Source: Nitrospira sp. (GTDB lineage Bacteria; Nitrospirota; Nitrospiria; Nitrospirales; Nitrospiraceae). Taken from it: 43,249 nt of DNA. Position numbers and translations under genes: made by a program. The notes beneath the pieces were generated by a model. The model was not told where the DNA came from, searched no databases, and saw only the letters and a program-made list of their open reading frames with translations. Positions 1 through 7,734 of the stretch are shown here, one piece after another. Every line of letters begins with the position of its first letter. Position 1 is the stretch's first letter. The DNA is taken from contig VGXG01000020.1 in assembly GCA_016873395.1 (NCBI GenBank), positions 1-43,249 of the forward strand, in the 5' to 3' direction.

Positions 1-21
1 CCAAGCCGACGAGTGACAAAG

Positions 22-60
22 ACAAGTTTGCTACTTGCTACTTGAGACTTGCCACTTGTT
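22..60. repeat. Iterated-word repeat arm (ACTTG word)
   Basis: The stretch repeats a 7-8 base word built on CTACTTG/GACTTG/CCACTTG four times. It looks like one arm of the word-repeat palindromes found elsewhere in the window (for example 250-323 and 9354-9469). The partner arm would lie left of base 1, so the element is probably cut by the window edge. No gene is visible between base 1 and the riboswitch. Confidence 0.5.
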
Positions 61-111
61 ACTGACGACGAGATACGAACGACGAGGAGGATGCACCCGC
101 TCCTCAAACAG

Positions 112-392
112 GCGGACAGGGTGCCAATGAACTCAATGGGATAGGGGGAAACTAGAGGAGAGGACGACGGAACGGGGAAGATGGTGCAAAGCCATCACGG
201 TGCCGCCACTGTAAGCGGGGAGTGATCCTGCATTTCGCCACTGTCGAATGGAAGCCATCAGCAATCAGTTGTCAGTAGTCAGCTAAAACTGAAAACTGAG
301 AACTGAAAACTGAAAGCTTCTGACGATGGGAAGGCGCGGGCCACGCGACGATCCGCAAGTCAGGAAACCCGGCTGTCGATCCAATTCACAGA
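112..392 (+). promoter_or_regulatory. Cobalamin (adenosylcobalamin-type) riboswitch
   Basis: The core resembles the cobalamin riboswitch. It has GGAAGATGGTGCAAAGCC, then GCCGCCACTGTAA (188-214 region), a CGCCACTG segment near 236, GGGAAGG at 328-334, and a clear B12 box (AAGTCAGGAAACCCGGCTG, 357-375). It lies directly upstream of a BtuB-like receptor gene, as expected. A likely expression platform follows: CCCTT (394-398) can pair with AAGGG (406-410), which forms part of the ribosome binding site AAGGGAGGTG, so ligand binding probably controls translation of btuB. The arm between CCACTG and GGGAAGG is expanded by a word-repeat palindrome at 250-323. Outer boundaries are approximate. Confidence 0.9.
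250..323. repeat. Word-repeat palindrome inserted in the riboswitch
   Basis: The left arm iterates a CAGCAATCAG/TTGTCAGTAGTCAG word and the right arm iterates ACTGAAAACTGAGAACTGAA. The outermost bases GAAGC (251-255) and GCTTC (316-320) pair. The element would form one long imperfect hairpin in the peripheral arm of the cobalamin riboswitch. The same words recur in the guaB-guaA spacer (25888-26017). Confidence 0.7.
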
Positions 393-419
393 ACCCTTCG
401 AGCATAAGGGAGGTGCATT

Positions 420-2405
420 GTGCGGCGAGTCATTATTCGGTCGGGTCTTCTGTTCGCTCTGATCTGGGGAGCGGAAGTCGGTTGGGCGGCAGACGAAGCT
501 GGAGTCGGTCAGCCTCAGACGACGGAGGAGGCCCCTGTTATACAGACGGAAGAAGTCGTGACCAGCGCGACCAAGACGCCGGTGCCGGTGAGTCACCTGA
601 CCAGCGCGGTGGAGGTGATCACCGGGGAGGAGATGCAACGGCAGAAGTTCAAGACCGTCATCGACGCCCTGCGCTTATCGCAGGGCGTGGCCGTCTTTTC
701 CGACGGCGGGCCAGGGACAAACGCGACCGTCCGCATCCGTGGCGGCAGCGTGGAACAGACCCTGGTACTGATTGACGGGGCGATTGTCAACAGTGCAACG
801 ACTGGTTCCTTCGACTTCGCCAATGTGACGACGGACAACATCGAGCGGATCGAGATCCTACGCGGGGCGCAGAGTATGTTGTGGGGGTCGGATGCCATGG
901 GCGGGGTGATCAATATCACGACCAAAAGAGGCACTGGCAAGCCGACGGCGAACGCCTTCTTCGAATACGGGTCTTTCAACTCCATCCGAGAAGGGGGCAC
1001 GGTGTCGGGAAAGAAAGGGCCCGTGAACTTTTCCATGGCCCTGTCGCGGTGGGACTTTGCCGGCTTCTCCACGGTGAACTACCGGCGCGGCGCCACGGAG
1101 CGGGATGCGTTCAGAAACTGGACGGCCTCTTCCCGTCTGGGGGTGGACCTGCCGCGGGATGGGCGGTTGGAGTTTGATTTCCGGTGGATGAACGGCTCGA
1201 TCGAGATAGATAGCCTTTCCAACCCGCCGAAGGATGTGTTCGCGTCCAAAAGCAAGAGCCGGCAGTTCATCTTCAGCGGCAACTATGAGCAGCCCATCAC
1301 GAACTGGTGGAACCAGAAGCTCACCCTATCGCGGTCGCAGGATGCGTCTCTCAATCTGCCTGGCAGTCTCCAGCGGGATGTGGTCACCGGTGTCTACAGC
1401 GATCCAGTCATAGGCAATCCTGTCGATGAAATAAGAGTGCTCACCAATCGTCTCGAATGGCAGCACAATGTCCAGGTGGGGGAGCCTCTCTTGCTGGCCT
1501 TCGGGTATCAGTTCCGGGAGGCGCAGGGAGAAAACGACACAGGGCTTGCGAACCACATTATCTCGTCGAGCGCCGGCTTCGCCCAGGCCCAGGTGAATCT
1601 CTGGGACCGGGTCTTCGGCACGGCCGGCATCCGCCAGGACAGCTACAACGTGTTCGGCGACGCGACCACCTACCGGCTCACGGGCGGGTATCTCCACAAG
1701 GAGACGGGCACGAAGGTTCGGACCAGCTATGCGACCGGGTTCCGGGCGCCGTCGATCAACGATCTGTTCTTTCCTAACTTCGGCAATCCCAATATCACGC
1801 CGGAGAAGAGCCAGAGTTTTGATGTCGGGGTCGATCAGTGGCTCTTCAGCAAGAGCCTCAAGTTGAGCGGCGGCTATTTCTGGAATCGGTATCGCGACCT
1901 GATCGTCACGACGTTTGATCCTGTGGTCTGCGCGACGCAGACAGACAACTACTGCCCGATCAATGTCGGGAACGCCTCCGCCAAGGGATGGGAATTCGCC
2001 GCCGCCTACACGTACCGGCCGAATCGGTTTCTCCTGAAAAGCCTCGACATTCAAGGTCAGTACACGAACACGATGACGCGGGACTTGAGCAACGGCAGGC
2101 GTCTCCCGCGCTGGCCCGTGGACCAGTGGACTATTCAGATTGGGTATAAGCCCGTTGAGCCCCTGAATTTCGTCCTGACGGGCCGCTTCGTGGGCTCGCG
2201 CTTCAACACAACCGGGGATCGACAAAACATCACAGGGTTTGGCGTGTGGAACTGGACGACCAACTATGACGTGAGTGAGAAGGTGCGAGCCTATGTCCGC
2301 GTGGACAACCTGTTCAACCAGCATTATGAGGAGATCCTCAACGCCGGCACGCCGGTGCGCTCGATCTACTTTGGACTCCGTGTCAATCGCGATTTGTCGT
2401 GGTGA
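420..2405 (+). CDS. btuB: TonB-dependent cobalamin receptor, BtuB-like
   Basis: This is an outer-membrane TonB-dependent receptor, probably for cobalamin or other corrinoids. The 661-residue protein starts at GTG with AAGGGAGGTG just upstream. It has a signal peptide (FALIWGAEVGWAAD, cleavage near residue 24) and a TonB-box-like EEVVTSATK near residue 45. The plug domain includes VEVITGEEM, VRIRGGS and ERIEILRGAQSMLWGSDAMG. A long beta barrel ends with the receptor C-terminal pattern, VDNLFNQHYEE then a terminal RDLSW. Length is normal for the family. Substrate assignment rests on the upstream cobalamin riboswitch and on the cobalamin genes starting 9 bases downstream; no BtuFCD transporter is in the window. 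An alternative corrinoid or metal-chelate substrate cannot be excluded. Confidence 0.9.
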   Translation: MRRVIIRSGLLFALIWGAEVGWAADEAGVGQPQTTEEAPVIQTEEVVTSATKTPVPVSHLTSAVEVITGEEMQRQKFKTVIDALRLSQGVAVFSDGGPGTNATVRIRGGSVEQTLVLIDGAIVNSATTGSFDFANVTTDNIERIEILRGAQSMLWGSDAMGGVINITTKRGTGKPTANAFFEYGSFNSIREGGTVSGKKGPVNFSMALSRWDFAGFSTVNYRRGATERDAFRNWTASSRLGVDLPRDGRLEFDFRWMNGSIEIDSLSNPPKDVFASKSKSRQFIFSGNYEQPITNWWNQKLTLSRSQDASLNLPGSLQRDVVTGVYSDPVIGNPVDEIRVLTNRLEWQHNVQVGEPLLLAFGYQFREAQGENDTGLANHIISSSAGFAQAQVNLWDRVFGTAGIRQDSYNVFGDATTYRLTGGYLHKETGTKVRTSYATGFRAPSINDLFFPNFGNPNITPEKSQSFDVGVDQWLFSKSLKLSGGYFWNRYRDLIVTTFDPVVCATQTDNYCPINVGNASAKGWEFAAAYTYRPNRFLLKSLDIQGQYTNTMTRDLSNGRRLPRWPVDQWTIQIGYKPVEPLNFVLTGRFVGSRFNTTGDRQNITGFGVWNWTTNYDVSEKVRAYVRVDNLFNQHYEEILNAGTPVRSIYFGLRVNRDLSW

Positions 2406-2414
2406 AGGAGACGG

Positions 2415-3842
2415 ATGGACGCTCCACGGCTCGTCATTGCCGGCACGTCAAGCGGGGTGGGCAAGACCACCGTCACCCTGGCGTTGCTGGCGGCTCTGAC
2501 GCGAAGGGGACGAACGGTCCAGCCCTTCAAGGCTGGGCCGGATTTCATCGATCCCGGACACCATACGGCTGCGACCGGCCGGGCCTCGCGCAATCTGGAC
2601 GGCTGGATGCTGGGTGCGGCCGTAAACCGGGATATTTTCCTTCGCGCTGCGGCCGATGCCGATCTCTCGATCATCGAAGGGATGATGGGACTGTTCGATG
2701 GGAGCTCCCCGGTCAGCGAGGCCGGGAGTACGGCCGAGCTGGCGAAACAACTGGGAGCCCCGGTTCTGCTCGTCATTGACGGGAGCGCGATGGCCAGGTC
2801 TGCTGCGGCGATGGCATCCGGCTATGCCCGATTCGATCCGAAGCTGCGAGTGGCGGGAGTCCTGTTCAACCAGGTCGGGGCGGAAGGCCATTTCCGGCTC
2901 CTCAAAGAGGCGGTCGAGGCGGAGACCAACCTGACCGTGGTGGGCTATCTCAAGCCAGATCCGGCCCTCGCGATCGGCGACCGCCACCTGGGCTTGAGGA
3001 CGGCGATCGAGCAGGGACCCGGCGATCTCTATGAGAAGCTGGGGAAGGCGGCGACCGAAACCGTAGATCTGGGGCTGGTGGAAGCGCTCGCCCGGATGGC
3101 CGGAGAGCTGGACCCCCTCCCGGCCCCTCCCCTTTCCAGGGGGAGGGCGGGGGTGGGGGTTCGGATCGCAGTGGCTTACGATCCGGCCTTCTGCTTCTAC
3201 TATCAGGAGAACCTGGAATTGCTGGAGACGGCGGGAGCCCAGTTGGTGAAGTTCTCGCCGCTACAGGACAAGGCCTTGCCCCAGGCCGACCTGCTCTATC
3301 TGGGCGGGGGCTATCCGGAGCTCTATGGCGAGGCGTTGGCCGGCAATGAGTCGATGAAGAAGGCCGTCAAAGCCTTTGCCGACAGTGGCGGACCGATCTA
3401 TGCCGAGTGCGGCGGCATGATGTACCTGACCCAGGCCATCAAGGATTTCGAAGGACGGTCGCACGAGATGGTCGGGCTCTTTCCGGCCGAGGCGGTGATG
3501 CGGAAACCCGGGCTGACTCTCGGGTACCGGGAGATCGAGATCACGAGCCCATGTGTGCTTGGCCAGCCCGGCACGAAGGCTCGAGGGCATGAATTCCACT
3601 ATTCTTCGCTGGTGCCCCACGGTTCTTTGAACTATGCCTGCCGGCTGGCCGATGCGCGAGGGCAAGAAAGGGGCCAAGACGGGCTTCTGGCGGGCAATGT
3701 CGTCGCCCTCTATGCCCATTTACATTTTTCCAGCCAGCCAAGCCTGGCCCGTACGTTGGTGGCCTCGGCCCGCGCATGGAGCAAGCGGTCCTTCGACCCT
3801 TCGACAGGCTCAGGGCTTAGGGCGGGGCGACCGACAGGATGA
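2415..3842 (+). CDS. cbiA: Cobyrinic acid a,c-diamide synthase
   Basis: It performs ATP- and glutamine-dependent amidation of the a and c side chains of cobyrinic acid. The N-terminal P-loop domain begins MDAPRLVIAGTSSGVGKTTV and carries PFKAGPDFIDPGHH. The C-terminal class I glutamine amidotransferase domain has the nucleophile Cys in YAECGGMMYL (near residue 335) and a catalytic His in HEFHYS. The 475 residues are about normal. Two insertions look repeat-derived. A GC-rich palindrome at 3112-3161 encodes the PPLSRGRAGVGV linker between the two domains, and a CTTCGACCCTTCGACAGGCT sequence at 3790-3809 encodes part of the C-terminal tail. The gene starts 9 bases after btuB and overlaps cobO by ATGA, so it is very probably translated from the same message. 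Confidence 0.95.
   Translation: MDAPRLVIAGTSSGVGKTTVTLALLAALTRRGRTVQPFKAGPDFIDPGHHTAATGRASRNLDGWMLGAAVNRDIFLRAAADADLSIIEGMMGLFDGSSPVSEAGSTAELAKQLGAPVLLVIDGSAMARSAAAMASGYARFDPKLRVAGVLFNQVGAEGHFRLLKEAVEAETNLTVVGYLKPDPALAIGDRHLGLRTAIEQGPGDLYEKLGKAATETVDLGLVEALARMAGELDPLPAPPLSRGRAGVGVRIAVAYDPAFCFYYQENLELLETAGAQLVKFSPLQDKALPQADLLYLGGGYPELYGEALAGNESMKKAVKAFADSGGPIYAECGGMMYLTQAIKDFEGRSHEMVGLFPAEAVMRKPGLTLGYREIEITSPCVLGQPGTKARGHEFHYSSLVPHGSLNYACRLADARGQERGQDGLLAGNVVALYAHLHFSSQPSLARTLVASARAWSKRSFDPSTGSGLRAGRPTG
3112..3161. repeat. GC-rich palindromic repeat inside cbiA
   Basis: A C-run arm (CCCCTCCCCTTTCCAG) is followed by a G-run arm (GGGGGAGGG, GGGGGTGGGGG) in a small palindrome. It stays in frame and falls between the ATPase and glutaminase domains of cbiA (residues about 233-249), where homologues vary in length. 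It resembles the short dispersed repeats seen in many high-GC genomes. Confidence 0.6.
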
Positions 3843-4438
3843 CGGACCAAGCCGACCACAAGGCCCGCATGCAGCGGCTGAAAGCGTCGGTGGACCGGCG
3901 GATCGAGGCGGCTCAGGAGGAAAAGGGTCTGTTGATCGTCTTCACCGGGGCCGGCAAGGGAAAGACCACGGCGGCGCTGGGCACGGCGATGCGGTGCATC
4001 GGGCATGGCATGAAAGTGGCCATCGTCCAGTTCATCAAGGGCGCGATCGATACGGCGGAGGAGCGGGCGTTGAAAAGTTTCGGCAATCAGGTCGTGTTTC
4101 TCCGGATGGGGGAGGGGTACACCTGGGAGACCCAAGACCGAGCGCGGGATACGGAGTTTGCGCAGCGAGCCTGGGAGGCCGCCAAGGGATTCCTCCGCGA
4201 TTCGGCGTATGCCATGGTGATTCTGGATGAATTCAACATCGCCCTGCAGCACGAGTACGTGCGGTTGGCCGACGTGCTGCCGGTCCTCCGCGACAGGCCG
4301 CCGATGCAGCACGTGGTCATCACCGGACGCGGCGCGAAGAAGGAGCTGATGGAAGAAGCGGACCTGGTGACTGAAATGGGCCAGGTCAAGCATCCCTTTC
4401 GCAAAGGGATCAAAGCCCAAAAGGGAGTTGAATTTTAA
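3839..4438 (+). CDS. cobO: Cob(I)yrinic acid a,c-diamide adenosyltransferase, CobA/CobO/BtuR type
   Basis: It transfers the 5'-deoxyadenosyl group of ATP to the cobalt of reduced corrinoids. The 199-residue protein has the modified P-loop GAGKGKTTAALG near residues 39-50, an RCIGHGMKVAIVQFIKG strand and a Walker-B-like MVILDEFNIAL. The tail TGRGAKKELMEEADLVTEM is typical of the family. It overlaps cbiA by four bases (ATGA) and its stop overlaps the next small gene. A second, unrelated adenosyltransferase of PduO type lies 1 kb downstream at 5423. Confidence 0.95.
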   Translation: MTDQADHKARMQRLKASVDRRIEAAQEEKGLLIVFTGAGKGKTTAALGTAMRCIGHGMKVAIVQFIKGAIDTAEERALKSFGNQVVFLRMGEGYTWETQDRARDTEFAQRAWEAAKGFLRDSAYAMVILDEFNIALQHEYVRLADVLPVLRDRPPMQHVVITGRGAKKELMEEADLVTEMGQVKHPFRKGIKAQKGVEF

Positions 4439-4658
4439 CCCCATGCAGAAGGTGTGCGGACATTGCCGCCAACCCTTTCTCTGCCAGCAGGCTGGCGGGT
4501 GTTGGTGCGGGAGCATCAAGCTGAGTCCCTTGCAACTAGCCTGGATCAAGCAGCAGTATCAGAACTGTCTTTGCCCGAGCTGTCTTGCGGCCGTGGCTGC
4601 TTCGGAAGGGGCGCGTCTTGGCGCGCCTGGGGCGGGCGGGTGTAATGACGCTTTCTGA
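4428..4658 (+). CDS. Cysteine-rich CWC family protein
   Basis: This 76-residue protein has a dense set of cysteines: CGHC, then FLC, GGCWCG, and NCLCPSC. The CxC-type centre with Trp matches the small cysteine-rich CWC family, which probably binds a metal ion; function is not established. An ATG at 4443 (MQKVCGHC) is an alternative start that would avoid the overlap with cobO. The gene sits between cobO and bluB on the same strand without a gap for a separate promoter, so it is probably co-transcribed with cobalamin genes. A role in cobalt or zinc handling is speculation based only on neighbours and cysteines. Confidence 0.8.
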   Translation: MNFNPMQKVCGHCRQPFLCQQAGGCWCGSIKLSPLQLAWIKQQYQNCLCPSCLAAVAASEGARLGAPGAGGCNDAF

Positions 4659-4670
4659 AAGGACGGGGAC

Positions 4671-5372
4671 GTGATGGGGTTGCCCAATCCGGTGCCGATC
4701 GACACCAACGGAAAATTCACGGACCGTGAGCGGGCCGCCGTCTATCGGGCCATTTTCGAGCGTCGCGACGTGCGGAAGAACTTTCTGCCGAGGCCGATTC
4801 CCGACGAGGTCCTCGCCAGGCTCCTGACCGCCGCGCATCACGCCGGGTCGGTCGGGTTCATGCAGCCGTGGAATTTTGTCGTGATCCTGGAGGCGGCGAC
4901 CAAACGCGCCGTTAAAGATCTCTTCCTGCGAGCGAATGGCGAAGCGGCGGCACACTATCAAAGAGAACGGGCGACACTCTACCGGCAGCTCAAGCTCGAA
5001 GGTATTGAGGAGGCGCCGGTCTCTCTCTGCGTGACCTGTAGCCGTCAACGGGGCGGGCGGCATGTCTTGGGGCGGGCGACGGTCCCGGACACAGATCTTT
5101 ATAGCACCTGTTGTGCCATTCAGAATCTTTGGCTGGCCGCCAGGGCCGAAGGGATTGGGGTGGGATGGGTGAGTATTCTGGATCATGGTGCGCTCAAGCG
5201 GGTCCTGGGGATTCCCAGGCCGATCAAGGTGGTGGCCTACCTTTGCCTGGGTTATGTTTCCGAGTTCGCCACGAGCCCGGATCTGGAGCGGAACGGGTGG
5301 CGGGCTCGGTTGCCGCTGAAGCAGCTCGTCTATCATGAACGGTGGGGACGAAAACGGAATGATGAGTGCTGA
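4671..5372 (+). CDS. bluB: 5,6-dimethylbenzimidazole synthase
   Basis: This flavin destructase of the nitroreductase fold breaks down FMNH2 with O2 to give 5,6-dimethylbenzimidazole, the lower ligand of cobalamin. The 233 residues include the phosphate- and flavin-contact region RAIFERRDVRKNFLPRPIPD near residues 26-45, then HHAGSVGFMQPWNF. The central TCSRQRGGRHVLGRAT and the C-terminal GIGVGWVSILD are also typical of BluB. Start may be the GTG at 4671 or the adjacent ATG at 4674. Together with cobT it indicates an aerobic route to true cobalamin with a DMB lower ligand. Confidence 0.94.
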   Translation: MMGLPNPVPIDTNGKFTDRERAAVYRAIFERRDVRKNFLPRPIPDEVLARLLTAAHHAGSVGFMQPWNFVVILEAATKRAVKDLFLRANGEAAAHYQRERATLYRQLKLEGIEEAPVSLCVTCSRQRGGRHVLGRATVPDTDLYSTCCAIQNLWLAARAEGIGVGWVSILDHGALKRVLGIPRPIKVVAYLCLGYVSEFATSPDLERNGWRARLPLKQLVYHERWGRKRNDEC

Positions 5373-5422
5373 GTGATGAACGGAAGGAGCTGAGGATGGG
5401 TTTCCCGACGTAAGGAGGGTCG

Positions 5423-6007
5423 ATGCGGATCACGAAGGTCTATACGCGTACAGGCGACCAGGGGAAAACGAGACTTGCCGGCGGCCAGCAAGTCTGGAAG
5501 GACAGCCTGCGTGTGGAGGCCTATGGGACCGTGGATGAGCTGAATGCCTTGGTCGGCCTGGTGCGGGTGTTCAATGCCGACCTCGGCGATTCAGAGGCCC
5601 GCGCGCGCCTGGAAGAAAGCCTCCGCTGGGTCCAGAATAAGCTGTTTGACGTGGGTGGGATTATGGCGACGGCTCCCGGACAGGCGTTGAAGAATATGCC
5701 TCACGTGACGAGCAAAGATATCACCCGTCTGGAGCAGTTGATTGACGCCTGCCAGAAAGACCTGGCGCCTCTCAAAGAGTTCATCCTGCCGGGAGGGGGC
5801 AAGGTCTCCGGTCTCCTCCATCATGCACGGACCGTCTGCCGCCGGGCGGAGCGGATCTGTGTGAAGCTGGCGCGGGAAGAACCAATGGACCAGGCCATCG
5901 TGAAATTTCTCAATCGCCTCAGCGACACCCTCTTTGTGCTGGCCCGCTGGGCCGGCAAGATGCAGGGCGAGGCGGAATTTCTCTGGGAACGGAGCGTCGA
6001 GAAGTGA
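5423..6007 (+). CDS. Cob(I)alamin adenosyltransferase, PduO/MMAB type
   Basis: This ATP:corrinoid adenosyltransferase belongs to the PduO/MMAB family, a four-helix trimer unrelated to CobO. The 194-residue protein shows the ATP-binding N-terminus TKVYTRTGDQGKTRLAGG, then EAYGTVDELNALVG, FILPGG, ARTVCRRAER and a C-terminal FLNRLSDTLFVLARW. AAGGAGG lies 5 bases upstream of the ATG. It duplicates the chemistry of cobO in the same operon. One enzyme may serve de novo synthesis and the other salvage, but the sequence does not say which. Confidence 0.94.
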   Translation: MRITKVYTRTGDQGKTRLAGGQQVWKDSLRVEAYGTVDELNALVGLVRVFNADLGDSEARARLEESLRWVQNKLFDVGGIMATAPGQALKNMPHVTSKDITRLEQLIDACQKDLAPLKEFILPGGGKVSGLLHHARTVCRRAERICVKLAREEPMDQAIVKFLNRLSDTLFVLARWAGKMQGEAEFLWERSVEK

Positions 6008-6015
6008 CGGATGAA

Positions 6016-6097
6016 GGCGACACGGGGACACGGGGACGCGGAGAGCGCCGCGTCTCCGCGTCGGTCACCTTGTCGGGCATCACGCGTCACGCGTCAG
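6016..6097. repeat. Word-repeat palindrome (CACGGGGA / CCGCGTCTC words)
   Basis: The left arm iterates GACACGGGGACACGGGGACG (6020-6039). The right arm has complementary CGCGTCTCCGCGTCGG (6050-6065), followed by CACGCGTCACGCGTCA. It fills the spacer between the PduO-type gene and cobQ. It could add 32 codons to the front of cobQ if translation began at 6011. The same words recur at 7646-7730 and 17151-17256. Confidence 0.7.
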
Positions 6098-6106
6098 TGT
6101 ATTGTT

Positions 6107-7642
6107 ATGACTGCCAAGACGTTGATGGTCCAGGGAACTGCGTCGCACGTGGGCAAATCCGTGCTGGTTGCGGCGCTCTGCCGTCTGTTCGTCAGGCAGG
6201 GCATGAGGGTGGCGCCGTTCAAGGCGCAGAACATGTCGAACAACTCCTTCGTCACGCCTGACGGAAAGGAGATCGGCCGCGCCCAGGCGGTCCAGGCGGC
6301 AGCCTGTCGGTTGGCGCCACGGACTGATTTTAATCCCGTGTTGATCAAGCCGGAGGGTGAGCGTCGCGCTCAGTTGGTGGTGAACGGAACGGTGGCCGGC
6401 AGGTTGACGACAGAGGATTTCGGCCGGGTCCGACGCGACTGTTTTCAATCGGTACGGGAAGCCTTTGGACGTTTGAGGGGTGAATTCGACCTGATCGTCC
6501 TGGAAGGAGCCGGCAGTCCGGCCGAAATCAATTTAAGAGAGCAGGACATCGTCAACATGAGGATGGCCCAAGAGGCCGGGGCTCCGGTGCTGCTGGTGGG
6601 GGATATTGATCGGGGCGGGGTCTTTGCGGCCTTGGTCGGAACCATGGCCCTGTTGACTGTGGAGGAACGGAAGTACGTCAAGGGCTTCGTGATCAATAAA
6701 TTCCGTGGCGACGAAGCGTTGCTTGCCCCCGGCATCAGGATGATCGAAGCACAGACGGACGTCCCGTGTCTGGGCGTCGTGCCCCATTGGGGCGATCTTC
6801 AGGTCCCCCAAGAGGATTCGCTCGGCTGGGAAACTCAATCTGTGAGGGGTTCCTCGCATCACCCATCACCCATCACCCATCACGGGGCGGAGACCCTCAT
6901 CATCGGCGTGGCGGACGTGCCGGCCATTTCCAATTTTACCGATTTCGACGCGTTGGCGCGCGAACCGGATGTTAAGCTCGTTCGGGTAACCGGGATGACC
7001 GACCGGAAGCTGGACGCGCTGATCTTTCCCGGAAGCAAGAATACGTCCGCGGCCTTGCGGTTCATCAAGGATCGGGCGATCGATCTGGTCGCCCAGCAGG
7101 TCCTCGCTGAGGGAGGGACGGTGGCGGGGCTTTGCGGGGGATTTCAAGTGTTGGGCAAGAAGATCCTGGACCCGGCGGCCATCGAATCTGCCGAAGTTGA
7201 ACTGCAAGGCCTGGGCTTGCTGGATACGGTGACGACGTTTGAGTCGGAGAAGGTGACGGTTGAAATCACCGGCGTGCATCGGGCCACCGGTTGTGCCGTT
7301 CATGGGTACGAAGTGCACATGGGGCGGACCAGGCTCGGGAACAAGGCAGCGCCCTTGCTGGAGGTTCAACGGGCTGGTGAGAAGGATCGGCTCGAAGAAG
7401 GAGCGGTATCAGGTGATGGGAAGGTGTTCGGGACCTACCTGCACGGCCTCTTCGATGCGCCCGAATTCCGGCGCCTGTTCCTCAATCGTCTGAGAGAAGC
7501 GCGGGGCTGGCCTCCGCTTGTCTCCCAATGCGATACCCCGTCTGACGCTCTGCTTGACCAGCAATTGGACCGGCTGGCCGATTTCGTCGCCAAGCACATA
7601 GACCTGACAGCGATTGACGCCATCATCGAGCAGGGGATGTGA
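6107..7642 (+). CDS. cobQ: Cobyric acid synthase
   Basis: It amidates the b, d, e and g side chains of adenosylcobyrinic acid a,c-diamide using glutamine and ATP. The ATG at 6107 gives the family N-terminus MTAKTLMVQGTASHVGKS; the frame is open back to 6011, but that part is repeat DNA. Recognisable parts are the P-loop GTASHVGKS, PFKAQNMSNNSFVT, VLEGAGSPAEINL and GDIDRGGVFA. The C-terminal glutaminase has Cys in AGLCGGFQVLG and His in GTYLHGLFD. An in-frame TCACCCA word repeat at 6855-6884 encodes a His/Pro-rich SSHHPSPITHHG stretch between the domains. It overlaps the open frame of cobU by GTGA. Confidence 0.95.
   Translation: MTAKTLMVQGTASHVGKSVLVAALCRLFVRQGMRVAPFKAQNMSNNSFVTPDGKEIGRAQAVQAAACRLAPRTDFNPVLIKPEGERRAQLVVNGTVAGRLTTEDFGRVRRDCFQSVREAFGRLRGEFDLIVLEGAGSPAEINLREQDIVNMRMAQEAGAPVLLVGDIDRGGVFAALVGTMALLTVEERKYVKGFVINKFRGDEALLAPGIRMIEAQTDVPCLGVVPHWGDLQVPQEDSLGWETQSVRGSSHHPSPITHHGAETLIIGVADVPAISNFTDFDALAREPDVKLVRVTGMTDRKLDALIFPGSKNTSAALRFIKDRAIDLVAQQVLAEGGTVAGLCGGFQVLGKKILDPAAIESAEVELQGLGLLDTVTTFESEKVTVEITGVHRATGCAVHGYEVHMGRTRLGNKAAPLLEVQRAGEKDRLEEGAVSGDGKVFGTYLHGLFDAPEFRRLFLNRLREARGWPPLVSQCDTPSDALLDQQLDRLADFVAKHIDLTAIDAIIEQGM
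6855..6884. repeat. CATCACC tandem word inside cobQ
   Basis: The 7-base word CATCACC is repeated four times in frame in cobQ, coding SSHHPSPITHH at about residues 250-260. It is one-sided (no complementary arm) but belongs in style with the word-repeat elements of this window. It falls at the boundary between the synthetase and glutaminase domains. Confidence 0.55.
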
Positions 7643-7645
7643 TTA

Positions 7646-7730
7646 TGCGGACGCGGCGACCAGGTGAAGGGGCGACGCGGCGCTCTCCACGTCCCCGCGT
7701 CCCCGCGTCTCCGCGTCGGGGGGCGCGGAG
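7646..7730. repeat. Word-repeat palindrome (GACGCGG / CCCCGCGT words)
   Basis: The left arm GCGGACGCGGCGACC...GGCGACGCGG faces a right arm of iterated CCACGTCCCCGCGTCCCCG and TCTCCGCGTCGG. It sits at the cobQ-cobU junction and either separates the genes or encodes an Arg/Pro-rich N-terminal extension of CobU. Words are shared with 6016-6097 and 17151-17256. Confidence 0.7.
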
Positions 7731-7734
7731 TCGC

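Noticed and set aside
3634-4230. A 198-codon + strand frame overlapping cbiA and cobO
   Set aside because: Shadow of the two real genes in another frame; low-complexity Gly/Arg-rich translation.
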